Positions 40,959-49,471 of a DNA stretch of 64,000 bases are shown here, in pieces. Within the stretch, counting starts at the first letter, position 1, and each line of letters begins with the position of its first letter. A program made the position numbers and the translations under genes. Under the pieces are notes generated by a model. The model ran no database searches. It worked only from the letters and a program-made list of their open reading frames with translations, and was not told where the DNA came from. Origin of the DNA: Labilibaculum euxinicum (GTDB taxonomy: Bacteria; Bacteroidota; Bacteroidia; Bacteroidales; Marinifilaceae); assembly GCF_009795715.1 (NCBI RefSeq), contig NZ_WTCR01000009.1, positions 124,001 to 188,000 on the forward strand, read 5' to 3'.

Positions 40959-43721
40959 TTATTGTACGGAATAGTTGAGAAGGAAGTTTCGGTTATCTCC
41001 TACATAAAGATTAAAGGATTTATCACCGGTTTTTGAAAAGCCGATTGAGAATTCCGTATTTCCTTTAAGAGGAAATCCTTCATGGTTATTTCCCTCTTTA
41101 TCAATCAGAAAGATCTTGTTCTCATCTTCCAGACAAATTCCAATTTCAATGTTTCTCCGCGAAAAGCTGTAAACATTAGGTCGGAAGCTAATATTGGAAT
41201 CAAACTTTTTCTCGAGAATTTGTTTTCCCGAATCGTCAAATATTCTAAGGATGTTATAATCAGCAAACAGATATTCATTTCTGCCATCCGTATCAATATC
41301 TGCAGCTGTAAAAAAATGTGAATCGGATAGTTGTGTGAATGTTTTTTTCTCAATGCTTCCATCAAAATAGCAGTAGTAGATGTTTCCATTTATGTCCGTT
41401 GTCACCAGTCTGTCGCTGATATTTCCAACAGATTTCTCCAAAAAGAATGGGTTGTTCTTCGATTTTGAAAACTGTTCTTTACATCTGATTCTTTCTTCGC
41501 CACGGCGGTTTAGAATGTAAATGCGGTATTGATCGGCATAAACAATGTAGTCCTTGTTTTTTACCCGAAAGTGCTGAATTTCGCAATTAATTTCATTTTC
41601 AGCTTTAGCCGGATTCCAACCTGTAAGAGTCCTGCCATCTTTCGTGTAAGCATAAATATTTTTATCCTTGCAGGGAATGAAAAACCGGTAATTTTTGTTG
41701 TTGTCGTAATCGAAGATAGAAACACCCCGAACAGCCTCAGATTTTAGTTTTATCGGGTAATTTCCCACGTTGTCGCCATTTCTATCTACCAAATGAAGCT
41801 TGTTTTTAGTGGCAAACAGATACTGTAGTTTGCCATTTTTAAATAGATCAATTTGCTGAACTGGCCCAACAATTTTAGATTCCAAAGCTTTTTTCCATAA
41901 CACACGTCCCGAAGGATTTAAAAGATAAAGCTGATTATTAATATCCTGAACCAAAATTTCATTCTCTTTTGTGTAATGATTCTGAACCAAATATGGTTTG
42001 TGAGCAAAGCAGGTATCCAACCTCGATTCCCATTCGGTTTGAGGAGCCAACTCCAGTATCGGATCGTATTCGATGAATAAGTTGTTGTAAATCAGATTTC
42101 TGTTTGAGCTTAATTGCAGGCCGACAGCCTGAAATTTATTTACGCTCTGCTTGTGGTTTTGAATTTCCTTTTGCAAACCGGCATTTAGGAATCCCGAAAT
42201 AAATGAGTTTGCTCTGGGTGTTGAAGCATAAAAATAAAAGTTCGCCTTATTGGACAGAAACTCTTTGTTTTCCATATAGGTTTGATTGGTATTGAGGGTT
42301 TTACCCAGAACCGATTCTTTAATAAATTCGGAAAGAGAGCTGATATCAGGTCCCATCACCAAGTAATTATCGATAAAAGTGAAGTAGGCCGATGAGGCGC
42401 CGGCAAAGAAGGTTCCAAAAAGCTTTTCCGGAAGTTGGTCTTCAGGCAATCTGAAAATATCGAAGCTGGTTTCCTTGTCGAGATGATAAGTGCGCATGTA
42501 GTAGGCAAGAGTACGTTGTTCTTTTTTTGCCTTGCCATTAATCATTTCCAGCATTTTTTTCTTGGCAATACTGGCGCTTTTAGTTCGTATTATGGTGAAG
42601 CGTTTGTTGGTTTGGCCTTCGGTAAAAGCAATGCCAATTTCTTTATAGATAATAGAATAGATTGCTTCTTCGTAATCCACTCCGGTTTTCTTTTTTACGT
42701 CGTTAATATTTTTCAGATATTCGGATAATTGCCCCATCTGATCAAGGTATTTCCGGTATTTCCCTTTGTGTAAAGGAGCATCATCAATACCCAGTATGGC
42801 TAAAATACTGGTACTCGATGGAATCATCGATTCCATTTCCATTTTAACTGGTTCTTGCTGAAGAAACAAATTCATCAGGTTGCCTTGCTGAGGATCGCTG
42901 TATGTAAATCCGTTTAGCAAAATTATTTTATTTCTGAAACTAAGATCAAGCTCCGTCCAGTTCGCCAAATTGGTATAGTTTCGTATAAATTTGCTGTAAT
43001 CTTTATCGAGAGATAAGGAAACTTGTTTTGGAAAGGTTTTGAGGTTCAGGAAGATGTTGGCATCCACATTTTTGCCGATTGTACGGCGAATTTGTTCAAA
43101 GCCTTTTGAATTGCAGATGGAGTTTTCAGTACTTAGCTGCAACACCGAATTTTCAAGCAGTAACATCGATCTGCTGGCAATAAATAATCCTTTCGAAAAA
43201 GTAAAGTGAATTCCTTTATCCTTTGAGTTTTGAGGCGGAATACTATATAATGTTGTGTTGTGGTATTTTCGTTCCGAAACCGATCTGTCCAAACCAACCC
43301 AATTAATGATGGCATTTTTAATTTTCTTTTCTTCCAGATAATCAGTAATCGGAAGAATGTACAGGTATTCAATTTCATTTTTACCCTGCAAATGGCTCGC
43401 CATGGTAAACGACCGATCCAAAGATAAAGTGCCTTCCGAATCAAAATGACTGATCAGGCTGTCTATAAATTGAAGATTTTTATTGATGTCAGCAATTTTA
43501 TCGAATTTGCTCAGTTCTTTCCATGCACCGGTATTGTTCTCCAATTTGGTGATTAAATCTTCCAGACTCTCAAATTGAATAATCATCTCGGAATTAACCG
43601 GAATGGCCGAGAAAGGATCTATTCCTTTGTATTCGCGTTGTTTTTGAAGGTATAGATAGCCTAAAACGGTAATTGTCAGAAGCAAAAGAATTAGTAGGTA
43701 GGTTAAAATTTTTCTCAACAT
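40959..43721 (-). CDS. Large membrane-anchored protein with C-terminal propeller-like repeats
   Basis: The protein has 920 residues. One N-terminal membrane anchor (residues 5-26), a periplasmic domain of ~550 residues (GIDPFSAIPVNSEMIIQFESLEDLI resembles DUF3352-type proteins), then from ~590 repeats of the kind ILVQDINNQLYLLNPSGRVLWKKAL, LHLVDRNGDNVGNYPI, IYAYTKDGRTLTGW and IYILNRRGEERI, which look like PQQ/WD-type propeller blades. The function is unknown. Single gene, 168 bp before the lipoprotein operon. Confidence 0.75.
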   Translation of the reverse strand: MLRKILTYLLILLLLTITVLGYLYLQKQREYKGIDPFSAIPVNSEMIIQFESLEDLITKLENNTGAWKELSKFDKIADINKNLQFIDSLISHFDSEGTLSLDRSFTMASHLQGKNEIEYLYILPITDYLEEKKIKNAIINWVGLDRSVSERKYHNTTLYSIPPQNSKDKGIHFTFSKGLFIASRSMLLLENSVLQLSTENSICNSKGFEQIRRTIGKNVDANIFLNLKTFPKQVSLSLDKDYSKFIRNYTNLANWTELDLSFRNKIILLNGFTYSDPQQGNLMNLFLQQEPVKMEMESMIPSSTSILAILGIDDAPLHKGKYRKYLDQMGQLSEYLKNINDVKKKTGVDYEEAIYSIIYKEIGIAFTEGQTNKRFTIIRTKSASIAKKKMLEMINGKAKKEQRTLAYYMRTYHLDKETSFDIFRLPEDQLPEKLFGTFFAGASSAYFTFIDNYLVMGPDISSLSEFIKESVLGKTLNTNQTYMENKEFLSNKANFYFYASTPRANSFISGFLNAGLQKEIQNHKQSVNKFQAVGLQLSSNRNLIYNNLFIEYDPILELAPQTEWESRLDTCFAHKPYLVQNHYTKENEILVQDINNQLYLLNPSGRVLWKKALESKIVGPVQQIDLFKNGKLQYLFATKNKLHLVDRNGDNVGNYPIKLKSEAVRGVSIFDYDNNKNYRFFIPCKDKNIYAYTKDGRTLTGWNPAKAENEINCEIQHFRVKNKDYIVYADQYRIYILNRRGEERIRCKEQFSKSKNNPFFLEKSVGNISDRLVTTDINGNIYYCYFDGSIEKKTFTQLSDSHFFTAADIDTDGRNEYLFADYNILRIFDDSGKQILEKKFDSNISFRPNVYSFSRRNIEIGICLEDENKIFLIDKEGNNHEGFPLKGNTEFSIGFSKTGDKSFNLYVGDNRNFLLNYSVQ

Positions 43722-43752
43722 ATTTGGTCGGTTGCGTGGAAAAGTGATTGAT

Positions 43753-43781
43753 CAAAAATAGCAATTTATCGAATGTTTAAA
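43753..43781 (-). promoter_or_regulatory. Possible promoter of the 920-aa gene
   Basis: On the minus strand TATTTTTG (43760-43753) matches TAnnTTTG; TTTA (43781-43778) is a weak -33 box with a 17-base spacer. The start codon is at 43721. Confidence 0.35.
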
Positions 43782-43837
43782 AAATTATGTGTACGATATC
43801 TTTGCAGCAAAGAAAAGGCTTGAATGAACCCCTGAAA

Positions 43838-43864
43838 AAATACCCCGACGGTTGCCGGGGTACT
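43838..43864 (-). terminator. Terminator of the ALDH gene
   Basis: TACCCCG and CGGGGTA form a 7-bp GC-rich stem around ACGGTTGC, followed on the minus strand by a T6 run. It lies ~40 bp past the stop at 43902. Confidence 0.8.
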
Positions 43865-43901
43865 TGCTTTTAAATAATCGTAAGTGTTTGGTGTGTTGTG
43901 T

Positions 43902-45434
43902 CTAAAAATCGAACTTAATTCCTTGCGCCAATGGCAGGTCTACGCCATAGTTTATGGTATTCGTTTGTCTTCTCATATATGTTTTCCAGGAATCGGAACC
44001 TGATTCACGTCCGCCGCCGGTTTCCTTTTCGCCACCAAAAGCACCGCCAATTTCAGCTCCTGATGTTCCGATGTTTACATTGGCAATTCCACAATCGCTT
44101 CCAATAGCAGAAATAAAGGTTTGAGCTTCGCGCATGTTCATGGTGAAAATCGATGAGGATAAACCTTGTGGCACATCATTGTGCAAATGAATGGCTTCGT
44201 CGAGGGTTTTGTATTTCATGATGTACAGGACCGGAACAAATGATTCATCCTGAACAATTTGCCAGTGATTTTCAACCTCGCAGAAGGTAGGAACCACAAA
44301 ATTACCATCCAGTACTTTATCGCCGTAAACAATTTTACCGCCTGCCTTTTTTACTTCAGCAATGGCATGTTTGTATACTTCTACGGCACCGCTGTCAATT
44401 ACGGGGCCAACCAATGTTTTTTCATCCAACGGATTGCCAATTTTACCTTCCACCTGTTTGTATGCATGCAGCAAACGGGTTTTCACATCCTCGTAAATAC
44501 TTTCGTGGATAATCAGACGTCGGGTAGAAGTGCATCTTTGTCCGGCAGTACCAACCGATCCGAATACAATTCCCGGAATGGCCATGTCTAAATCGGCCGA
44601 AGGAGCCATTATTATTGCGTTGTTGCCACCCAATTCGGCAATTGTTCTTCCCAAACGGGCCCCCACTTTTTCGGCAACCCGTTTGCCTATGGCTGTTGAT
44701 CCGGTAACGGAAATTAACGGAACACGTTTGTCTTCTATAAAATTATCACCCATTACTGATGATTTTGCAACTACCAAGTTGAAAACACCTTCGGGTACAT
44801 TGTTGTCTTTTAGTACTTTTTGAATGATGTTGTGACAAGCCAGAGCACACAGAGGTACTTTCGAGCTGGGTTTCCAGATAATCACATCGCCGCAAACCGC
44901 TGCCAGCATCGCGTTCCATGCCCAAACAGCAACCGGAAAGTTGAAAGCAGAAATTACACCCACAATTCCCAGCGGATGGTACTGATCCATCATTTTATGA
45001 TCCGGACGCTCGGAATGCATGGTAAATCCGTAAAGCATTCTTGACTGGCCCACTGCAAAATCGCAGATATCAATCATTTCCTGAACTTCGCCTAATCCTT
45101 CCTGATAAATTTTCCCCATTTCGAGGCTAACCAATTTCCCCAGATCATCTTTTGCCTCGCGGAGCGAATTGCCAATCTGACGAACTATTTCGCCTCGTTT
45201 TGGAGCCGGTATTTTTCGCCACACTTTAAATGCTTCCTGAGCAGTTTCCAGCACTTTTTCGTAATCAGCGGCATTGGCATTTTTCACTTTTGCGATTACA
45301 GATCCATCAATGGGTGAAACCGATTCGGTTACGGCCCCGTTGCAATCGAACCAATTCGTACCTGTTGAAACTCCTTCGTTAATTGGATCAATGCCAAGGT
45401 GTTTTAGTGTTTCCTGAACTCCAAAATCTTTCAT
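43902..45434 (-). CDS. Aldehyde dehydrogenase, ALDH7 family (piperideine-6-carboxylate dehydrogenase type)
   Basis: The start is chosen at ATG 45434 (MKDFGVQETLKHLGIDPINEG), giving 510 residues as usual for ALDH7; the upstream extension lacks family similarity. Key residues: Glu in ELGGNNAIIM, catalytic Cys in GQRCTSTRRL, cofactor block ISAFNFPVAVWAWN, and VTGSTAIGKRVAEKVG. ALDH7 enzymes oxidise alpha-aminoadipate semialdehyde in lysine breakdown; the substrate here is by family. It is monocistronic with its own terminator. Confidence 0.9.
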   Translation of the reverse strand: MKDFGVQETLKHLGIDPINEGVSTGTNWFDCNGAVTESVSPIDGSVIAKVKNANAADYEKVLETAQEAFKVWRKIPAPKRGEIVRQIGNSLREAKDDLGKLVSLEMGKIYQEGLGEVQEMIDICDFAVGQSRMLYGFTMHSERPDHKMMDQYHPLGIVGVISAFNFPVAVWAWNAMLAAVCGDVIIWKPSSKVPLCALACHNIIQKVLKDNNVPEGVFNLVVAKSSVMGDNFIEDKRVPLISVTGSTAIGKRVAEKVGARLGRTIAELGGNNAIIMAPSADLDMAIPGIVFGSVGTAGQRCTSTRRLIIHESIYEDVKTRLLHAYKQVEGKIGNPLDEKTLVGPVIDSGAVEVYKHAIAEVKKAGGKIVYGDKVLDGNFVVPTFCEVENHWQIVQDESFVPVLYIMKYKTLDEAIHLHNDVPQGLSSSIFTMNMREAQTFISAIGSDCGIANVNIGTSGAEIGGAFGGEKETGGGRESGSDSWKTYMRRQTNTINYGVDLPLAQGIKFDF

Positions 45435-45684
45435 ATTTTCGTATGATTTGTCTTTTGGCGGAAGTGCGGATATCCACCAAAAAGGGGTTAGCATTCAATT
45501 TTTTAAATTCGCAATTCACAAGATAATGATTGTAAGGCATTTTCCCTATGATTTATATCATATGAAACGTCCATGCCAAAGTCATTTTGACACACAGGGA
45601 GATGATTATTCTCAGCAGGGTAAGTTCCATATGGCAAAAACATACAATTATAATCATATGAATGACTGTTTGTAAAGCAAAAAT

Positions 45685-45711
45685 AAACCCGAATCGTCTG
45701 TGATTCGGGTT
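45685..45711 (-). terminator. Terminator of the dihydroorotate dehydrogenase-like gene
   Basis: AACCCGAATC and GATTCGGGTT form a 10-bp perfect stem with a 6-base loop, followed by TATTTTTG on the minus strand. Confidence 0.85.
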
Positions 45712-45749
45712 CTGATGATTTTGATAATTATAATTTGAGAAATTACATT

Positions 45750-46742
45750 TTACATCACGAAGTTTCTGAATTGTTTCATGAATTGTACTCTTTCGAAAGC
45801 CGCCGGATCATTGGATTTAGACTGACTCATTTTGCCTTTAAAATCACGAATGCTCTTAAATCCATGTTCTTCCATCCATGCATAAATTTCTTTCGATAGA
45901 ACATCGATGTATTCGGGGCCGTTTTTGTATAGTACAGAGGCCAATTGAACGGTATCGGCACCGGCAAGCAGGTGTTTTATAATGCTTTCGGATGTGTGAA
46001 TTCCTGTTGTGCCGGCAATGGAGCATTTTACCCGTTCCGACATGATTCCTGTCCATCGTAAAGAGTTCTTGTAATCATCAGGTCCAGATAAAATTTGGCC
46101 ATTGGTTACACTTAAATCTGTAATGTCGAAATCAGGACTGTAAAAGCGATTGAACATTACAATTCCATCCACATTCATATCATCAAGCCGTTTGATTAAA
46201 TTGGACAGATTGGAATGATACGGGCTTATTTTTAAGGCAATAGGCAAGGCAACCTGATCTTTTACAGTTTTAAGAACATCGTAGTAAATCTGCTCGTTTT
46301 CATCACCGGTTCTGTTCATATCCGTAGGAAGAACAAATAAGTTGATTTCCAAAGCATCGGCACCGGCTTTTTCAATTTCCCGGGCAAAATAAGTCCATTT
46401 TTGAGCACTTACACAGTTTATGCTCGCAATAATTGGAACAGAAACGGCTGCTTTGGCTTCTTTTATAAGTCTTAGGTATTTACGAACGGTATCTTCCTGA
46501 GGATCTTCATCCATATAGTCGAAAGTTTCAGGATATACATACGGACGACTGGTCATGGCAAGTATTTTCTCATCCATTTCCATGATTATTTCTTCCTCGA
46601 AAAGGGATTTTAGAACGATAGCTCCGGCGCCATGAACTTCCAATTCAATTAATTTCTCAATAGAGTCGGTGAGACCCGAACTTGCAGCTATGATAGGACT
46701 GTTTAAATCCAATCCAAGATAATTGGTGGCTAAGTTTGGCAT
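45750..46742 (-). CDS. Dihydroorotate dehydrogenase-like protein
   Basis: The protein has 330 residues in a flavin TIM-barrel. It opens MPNLATNYLGLDLNSPIIAASSGLTDS as PyrD-like proteins do, then VPIIASINCVSAQKWTYFAREIEKAGADALEINL, PIALKISPYHSNL and SIAGTTGIHTSESIIKHLLAGADTVQLASVL, which include FMN phosphate-binding loops. The usual class 1 catalytic Cys loop is not obvious, and this subgroup also occurs near pyruvate or amino acid catabolic genes, so a role outside pyrimidine synthesis is possible. It is monocistronic. Confidence 0.87.
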   Translation of the reverse strand: MPNLATNYLGLDLNSPIIAASSGLTDSIEKLIELEVHGAGAIVLKSLFEEEIIMEMDEKILAMTSRPYVYPETFDYMDEDPQEDTVRKYLRLIKEAKAAVSVPIIASINCVSAQKWTYFAREIEKAGADALEINLFVLPTDMNRTGDENEQIYYDVLKTVKDQVALPIALKISPYHSNLSNLIKRLDDMNVDGIVMFNRFYSPDFDITDLSVTNGQILSGPDDYKNSLRWTGIMSERVKCSIAGTTGIHTSESIIKHLLAGADTVQLASVLYKNGPEYIDVLSKEIYAWMEEHGFKSIRDFKGKMSQSKSNDPAAFERVQFMKQFRNFVM

Positions 46743-47063
46743 GTCAGAAAATTTTAGTTTATGTTTTGTGTTGATTTTGTTTACTCAAATGTAGTTTTGC
46801 AAACAGATTATAACAAATCAATAATCTTTATGCTAATATAGAGAATCCTGATGTGAATTACCAAGTTGATTTTGCGTGCAAAGTGAGAATTGCATTTTTT
46901 TTTCAATATTAACCCACTTTTGTTCTTCGATGTTGTTGCCGGAGGAAATAAAACAGCAGGAGTTTATTTGAGATAATTAAATGAAGCTCAGCACATCTGA
47001 TGTTTGCCCGTTTTGCAGAGATCTCAGGGGTGAGTTTTTTTTGAAAAAAAAGACCGCTTTTGT
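46743..47063. other. Intergenic region before tRNA-Leu
   Basis: About 320 bases between divergent units (the DHODH-like gene on minus, the tRNA on plus). No gene or hairpin of note was seen before the tRNA promoter. Confidence 0.35.
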
Positions 47064-47094
47064 TTTGCTGGATTGAAACAAACATCTATATTTG
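47064..47094 (+). promoter_or_regulatory. Consensus Bacteroidota promoter of tRNA-Leu
   Basis: TTTG (47064-47067), a 19-base spacer, then TATATTTG (47087-47094), an exact TAnnTTTG. Transcription would start near 47101, 13 bases before the tRNA. This is the best promoter in the window. Confidence 0.75.
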
Positions 47095-47113
47095 CATCGC
47101 ATTCAAAAGCAAT

Positions 47114-47195
47114 GCCCAGGTGGCGGAATTGGTAGACGCGCTGGTCTCAAACACCAGTGGGGCAACCCGTGCCGGTTCGATCCCGGCCCTGGGTA
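47114..47195 (+). tRNA. tRNA-Leu (anticodon CAA)
   Basis: An 82-nt cloverleaf with acceptor arms GCCCAGG and CCTGGGT (G.U at position 1) and discriminator A. The D-arm includes GGAATTGGTAGACGC. The anticodon stem CTGGT/ACCAG holds the loop CTCAAAC, so the anticodon is CAA (codon UUG). A long variable arm (TGGGGCAACCCG) marks a class II tRNA, and the T-arm is GCCGGTTCGATCCCGGC. CCA is not encoded. Confidence 0.95.
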
Positions 47196-47283
47196 CAAAA
47201 TGATCCTTTCGATATTTTCGGAAGGATTTTTTTATGGCAAAAAATGGATCAATTTTATTTCTACATCCAATTAAGTTGTGGAT

Positions 47284-47334
47284 TAATATATTAGCTATTT
47301 ATGCTTAAAATGTGTATTTTTAGCTAAAATATTA
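47284..47334 (+). promoter_or_regulatory. hipBA operator (inverted repeat)
   Basis: TAATATATTAGCTA (47284-47297) and TAGCTAAAATATTA (47321-47334) are inverted copies with one mismatch, 37 bp apart (start to start). Each has a TTAGCTA core. A -7-like TATTTTTA (47315-47322) overlaps the second copy, only ~18 bases before the start codon, consistent with autorepression by the HipB-like protein. Confidence 0.5.
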
Positions 47335-47339
47335 ACTAT

Positions 47340-47618
47340 ATGTATTCACTCTCAACAACACCATCAGACATTAGCAGAGCCTTGGCAGAACGCCATAAGA
47401 TTTTGCGCAAACATTTAAAACTTTCTCAGATTGAGATGGCTGAACGTTCAGGAGTGTCATTAGGAAGCCTGAAGCGTTTTGAAAACACTGGGAAAATTTC
47501 ATTGGAATCACTTTTAAAATTGGCTCATCTAATGAATCGTCTTCAAGATTTTGAAAATGTGTTTCAAGCTCAGGAAGATCAATCAGGTATTGAGAATTTA
47601 TTTACTTCAAAAGTTTAG
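47340..47618 (+). CDS. hipB: HipB-like helix-turn-helix antitoxin
   Basis: A 92-residue protein with a single XRE-type HTH at ~18-72 (LRKHLKLSQIEMAERSGVSLGSLKRFENTG). It probably binds the TTAGCTA repeats in its own promoter and neutralises the HipA-like kinase. Its stop is 3 bp before the hipA start, so the two are co-translated. The long C-terminal part (LMNRLQDFENVFQAQED) may dimerise. Confidence 0.85.
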   Translation: MYSLSTTPSDISRALAERHKILRKHLKLSQIEMAERSGVSLGSLKRFENTGKISLESLLKLAHLMNRLQDFENVFQAQEDQSGIENLFTSKV

Positions 47619-47621
47619 ACA

Positions 47622-48860
47622 ATGGAAGAGACAAGAAACATATTGGTCTCTCTTAAGTTGGAAGGGAAAACTTATGAGGTGGGAGAGCTGGTTGTGAATA
47701 ACAGACAGATTTATTTTCGATATCATCAGGAGTTTTTAAAGACAGGATTAAATATTTCACCTCTAAAACTTCCATTTACCGGAGAAATAAGCAATGCTGA
47801 AAAAGAACCATTTGAAGGGCTTTACGGAGTTTTTAACGATTCATTACCCGATGGTTGGGGCAGATTGCTCTTAGATCGAAGTTTAAGTTCCAAGGAAATT
47901 GATATTTATGGATTAACACCTTTGGATCGATTGGCTTATGTGGGCAAGACCGGATTGGGAGCTTTGTGTTATCAGCCACAACAGGAAGGTAAACATGATT
48001 TTGATAAGCAATTGGAATTGGATACAATTGCTCAGGAGATGAAGCATGTTCTAAAAGGGGAGAGTACAGAGATGATAGAAGAGCTTTTCACTTTGGGAGG
48101 ATCTTCAGGTGGAGCCCGTCCTAAAATTTTAGTAGGCTTCAATAAACAAAACAACGAACTGGTTCATGGATATGATCAAATGCAGGATGGTTTTGAAGAA
48201 TGGTTGATTAAATTCCCATCATCTCAGGATAATCAGGAAATTGCCAAAATTGAATATGCTTACTATCAAATGGCTCTGAAAGCAGGAATAGAAATGAGTG
48301 AATGTCAATTGTTTCATGGCAAAACAGATCAAACCTACTTTGGTACCAAGCGTTTCGACAGAACAGAAACGGGCAGACTTCATGTGCATACTGCCAGTGG
48401 TTTAATGCACGATAATTTTAGAATGAGCACAATGGATTACGGTCATTTGATGGATTGTGCATTTCGACTCGAAAAGCATGTAAATGCCTATGAAAAAGTT
48501 CTTCGGCTTGCTGCATTTAATGTGTTTGCCCACAACCGGGATGATCACAGTAAAAACTTCTCCTTTTTAATGGATGGCAAAGGAAACTGGAAAATGGCAC
48601 CTGCCTACGATCTTACATTCTCTACTTCGGCTTATGGCATACACAGTACCCTAGTGGCAGGAGAGAGCAGGAATCCCGGCGAAAAACACTTGCTGAAATT
48701 GGCAGATCATTTTGGAATTAAGAAACCGGAATTAATAATTGAGCAGGTAAAAGAAGCCCTTTCGAAGTGGAAGTATATAGCTCAGGATTGTGGCATCTCA
48801 AAACCGGTAATTTCAGAAATTGAAAAGACTTTTAACAAGCTGAATACACTTGGGAATTAA
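47622..48860 (+). CDS. hipA: HipA family serine/threonine kinase toxin
   Basis: The protein has 412 residues. HipA architecture: N-terminal subdomain 1 (LPFTGEISNAEKEPFEGLYGVFNDSLPDGWGRLLLDR), then the P-loop-like GGSSGGARPKILV, the kinase catalytic loop AHNRDDHSKNFSF with Asp and Asn, and metal-binding APAYDLTFS. Catalytic residues appear intact. By family it phosphorylates an aminoacyl-tRNA synthetase such as GltX to induce dormancy. It lies between tRNA-Leu and the second cassette array, 3 bp after hipB; a terminator follows at 49018-49050. Confidence 0.92.
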   Translation: MEETRNILVSLKLEGKTYEVGELVVNNRQIYFRYHQEFLKTGLNISPLKLPFTGEISNAEKEPFEGLYGVFNDSLPDGWGRLLLDRSLSSKEIDIYGLTPLDRLAYVGKTGLGALCYQPQQEGKHDFDKQLELDTIAQEMKHVLKGESTEMIEELFTLGGSSGGARPKILVGFNKQNNELVHGYDQMQDGFEEWLIKFPSSQDNQEIAKIEYAYYQMALKAGIEMSECQLFHGKTDQTYFGTKRFDRTETGRLHVHTASGLMHDNFRMSTMDYGHLMDCAFRLEKHVNAYEKVLRLAAFNVFAHNRDDHSKNFSFLMDGKGNWKMAPAYDLTFSTSAYGIHSTLVAGESRNPGEKHLLKLADHFGIKKPELIIEQVKEALSKWKYIAQDCGISKPVISEIEKTFNKLNTLGN

Positions 48861-49017
48861 TTTATTTTGAAAGAAAACTATTGCAATTGAAAATTATGAA
48901 GGTTTAGCTTTGAACAGTAGTTTAAATGTGTTTTTTCACCTTTTCAAAAGAATTATGTAGGTCTCTATTTCCAAAATTAAAGTGATAAGACTTCTCAGAA
49001 ATATTTCACCTATAAAA
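48861..49017. other. Non-coding stretch after hipA
   Basis: AT-rich, with no convincing gene or repeat before the terminator at 49018. Confidence 0.3.
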
Positions 49018-49050
49018 CAAATCCTCGCAAGAAAAGCCAACGAGGATTTA
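49018..49050 (+). terminator. Intrinsic terminator after hipA
   Basis: AAATCCTCG and CGAGGATTT form a 9-bp stem with a 13-base loop, ~160 bp past the hipA stop. The T-run is short. Confidence 0.55.
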
Positions 49051-49140
49051 GGGTATAGTCCCAAAAGAATCCAATTTTAAATATTCTAATAATTGACAGC
49101 TAGTTGTCTTACTGGCTTTTGTTATTTGGATATACCCTTA

Positions 49141-49244
49141 TTTGCCCCCCTTATAAATATTCATAGAATATTGGGTTTTACGGCAATCTCTCTGATTAAT
49201 CTAAATAACTTGCTATCAAGTTTTACTTTTTAGACAGTCTGACG
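49141..49244 (-). repeat. ~105-bp unit at the end of cassette array, copy 2
   Basis: This is the reverse complement of 1348-1453 with about five differences, including one indel. It ends AGACAGTCTGACG on the plus strand. As at the first locus, it lies downstream of the cassette genes in their reading direction. Outside this block the two loci are not alike. Confidence 0.7.
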
Positions 49245-49407
49245 GCCTATAATCTGAAAAAACTGCTGAAATTTGTTAATAAAAAGACTGAGATAATGGT
49301 AAATGAAGCCATTACCTGTTTTTCTGTTTTTAGAATGTTATTTGGCGTATTTAACTCCATTTTAAGCTCTCAATAATTTAAAATCTCTGGATTTTTAACC
49401 TAAAAAA

Positions 49408-49452
49408 GGAAGCTCTAAAATCATATGAATTCACATGATTTTAGAGCTTTAA
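49408..49452 (-). terminator. Strong terminator after the XRE-membrane gene
   Basis: AAGCTCTAAAATCAT and ATGATTTTAGAGCTT form a long near-perfect stem around a GAATTC-containing loop. It is the most stable hairpin in this stretch and lies 20-60 bp after the stop at 49472. Confidence 0.8.
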
Positions 49453-49471
49453 TTATATCTGTTTTGAAATA

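Noticed and set aside
45448..45675. 75-aa plus-strand frame
   Set aside because: It runs over the ALDH leader and the DHODH terminator side; composition is not protein-like.
47092..47274. 60-aa frame across tRNA-Leu
   Set aside because: It overlaps a clear tRNA gene.
47114..49050. Genomic island integrated at the tRNA-Leu 3' end
   Set aside because: No second copy of the tRNA 3' end and no integrase gene was found in the window.
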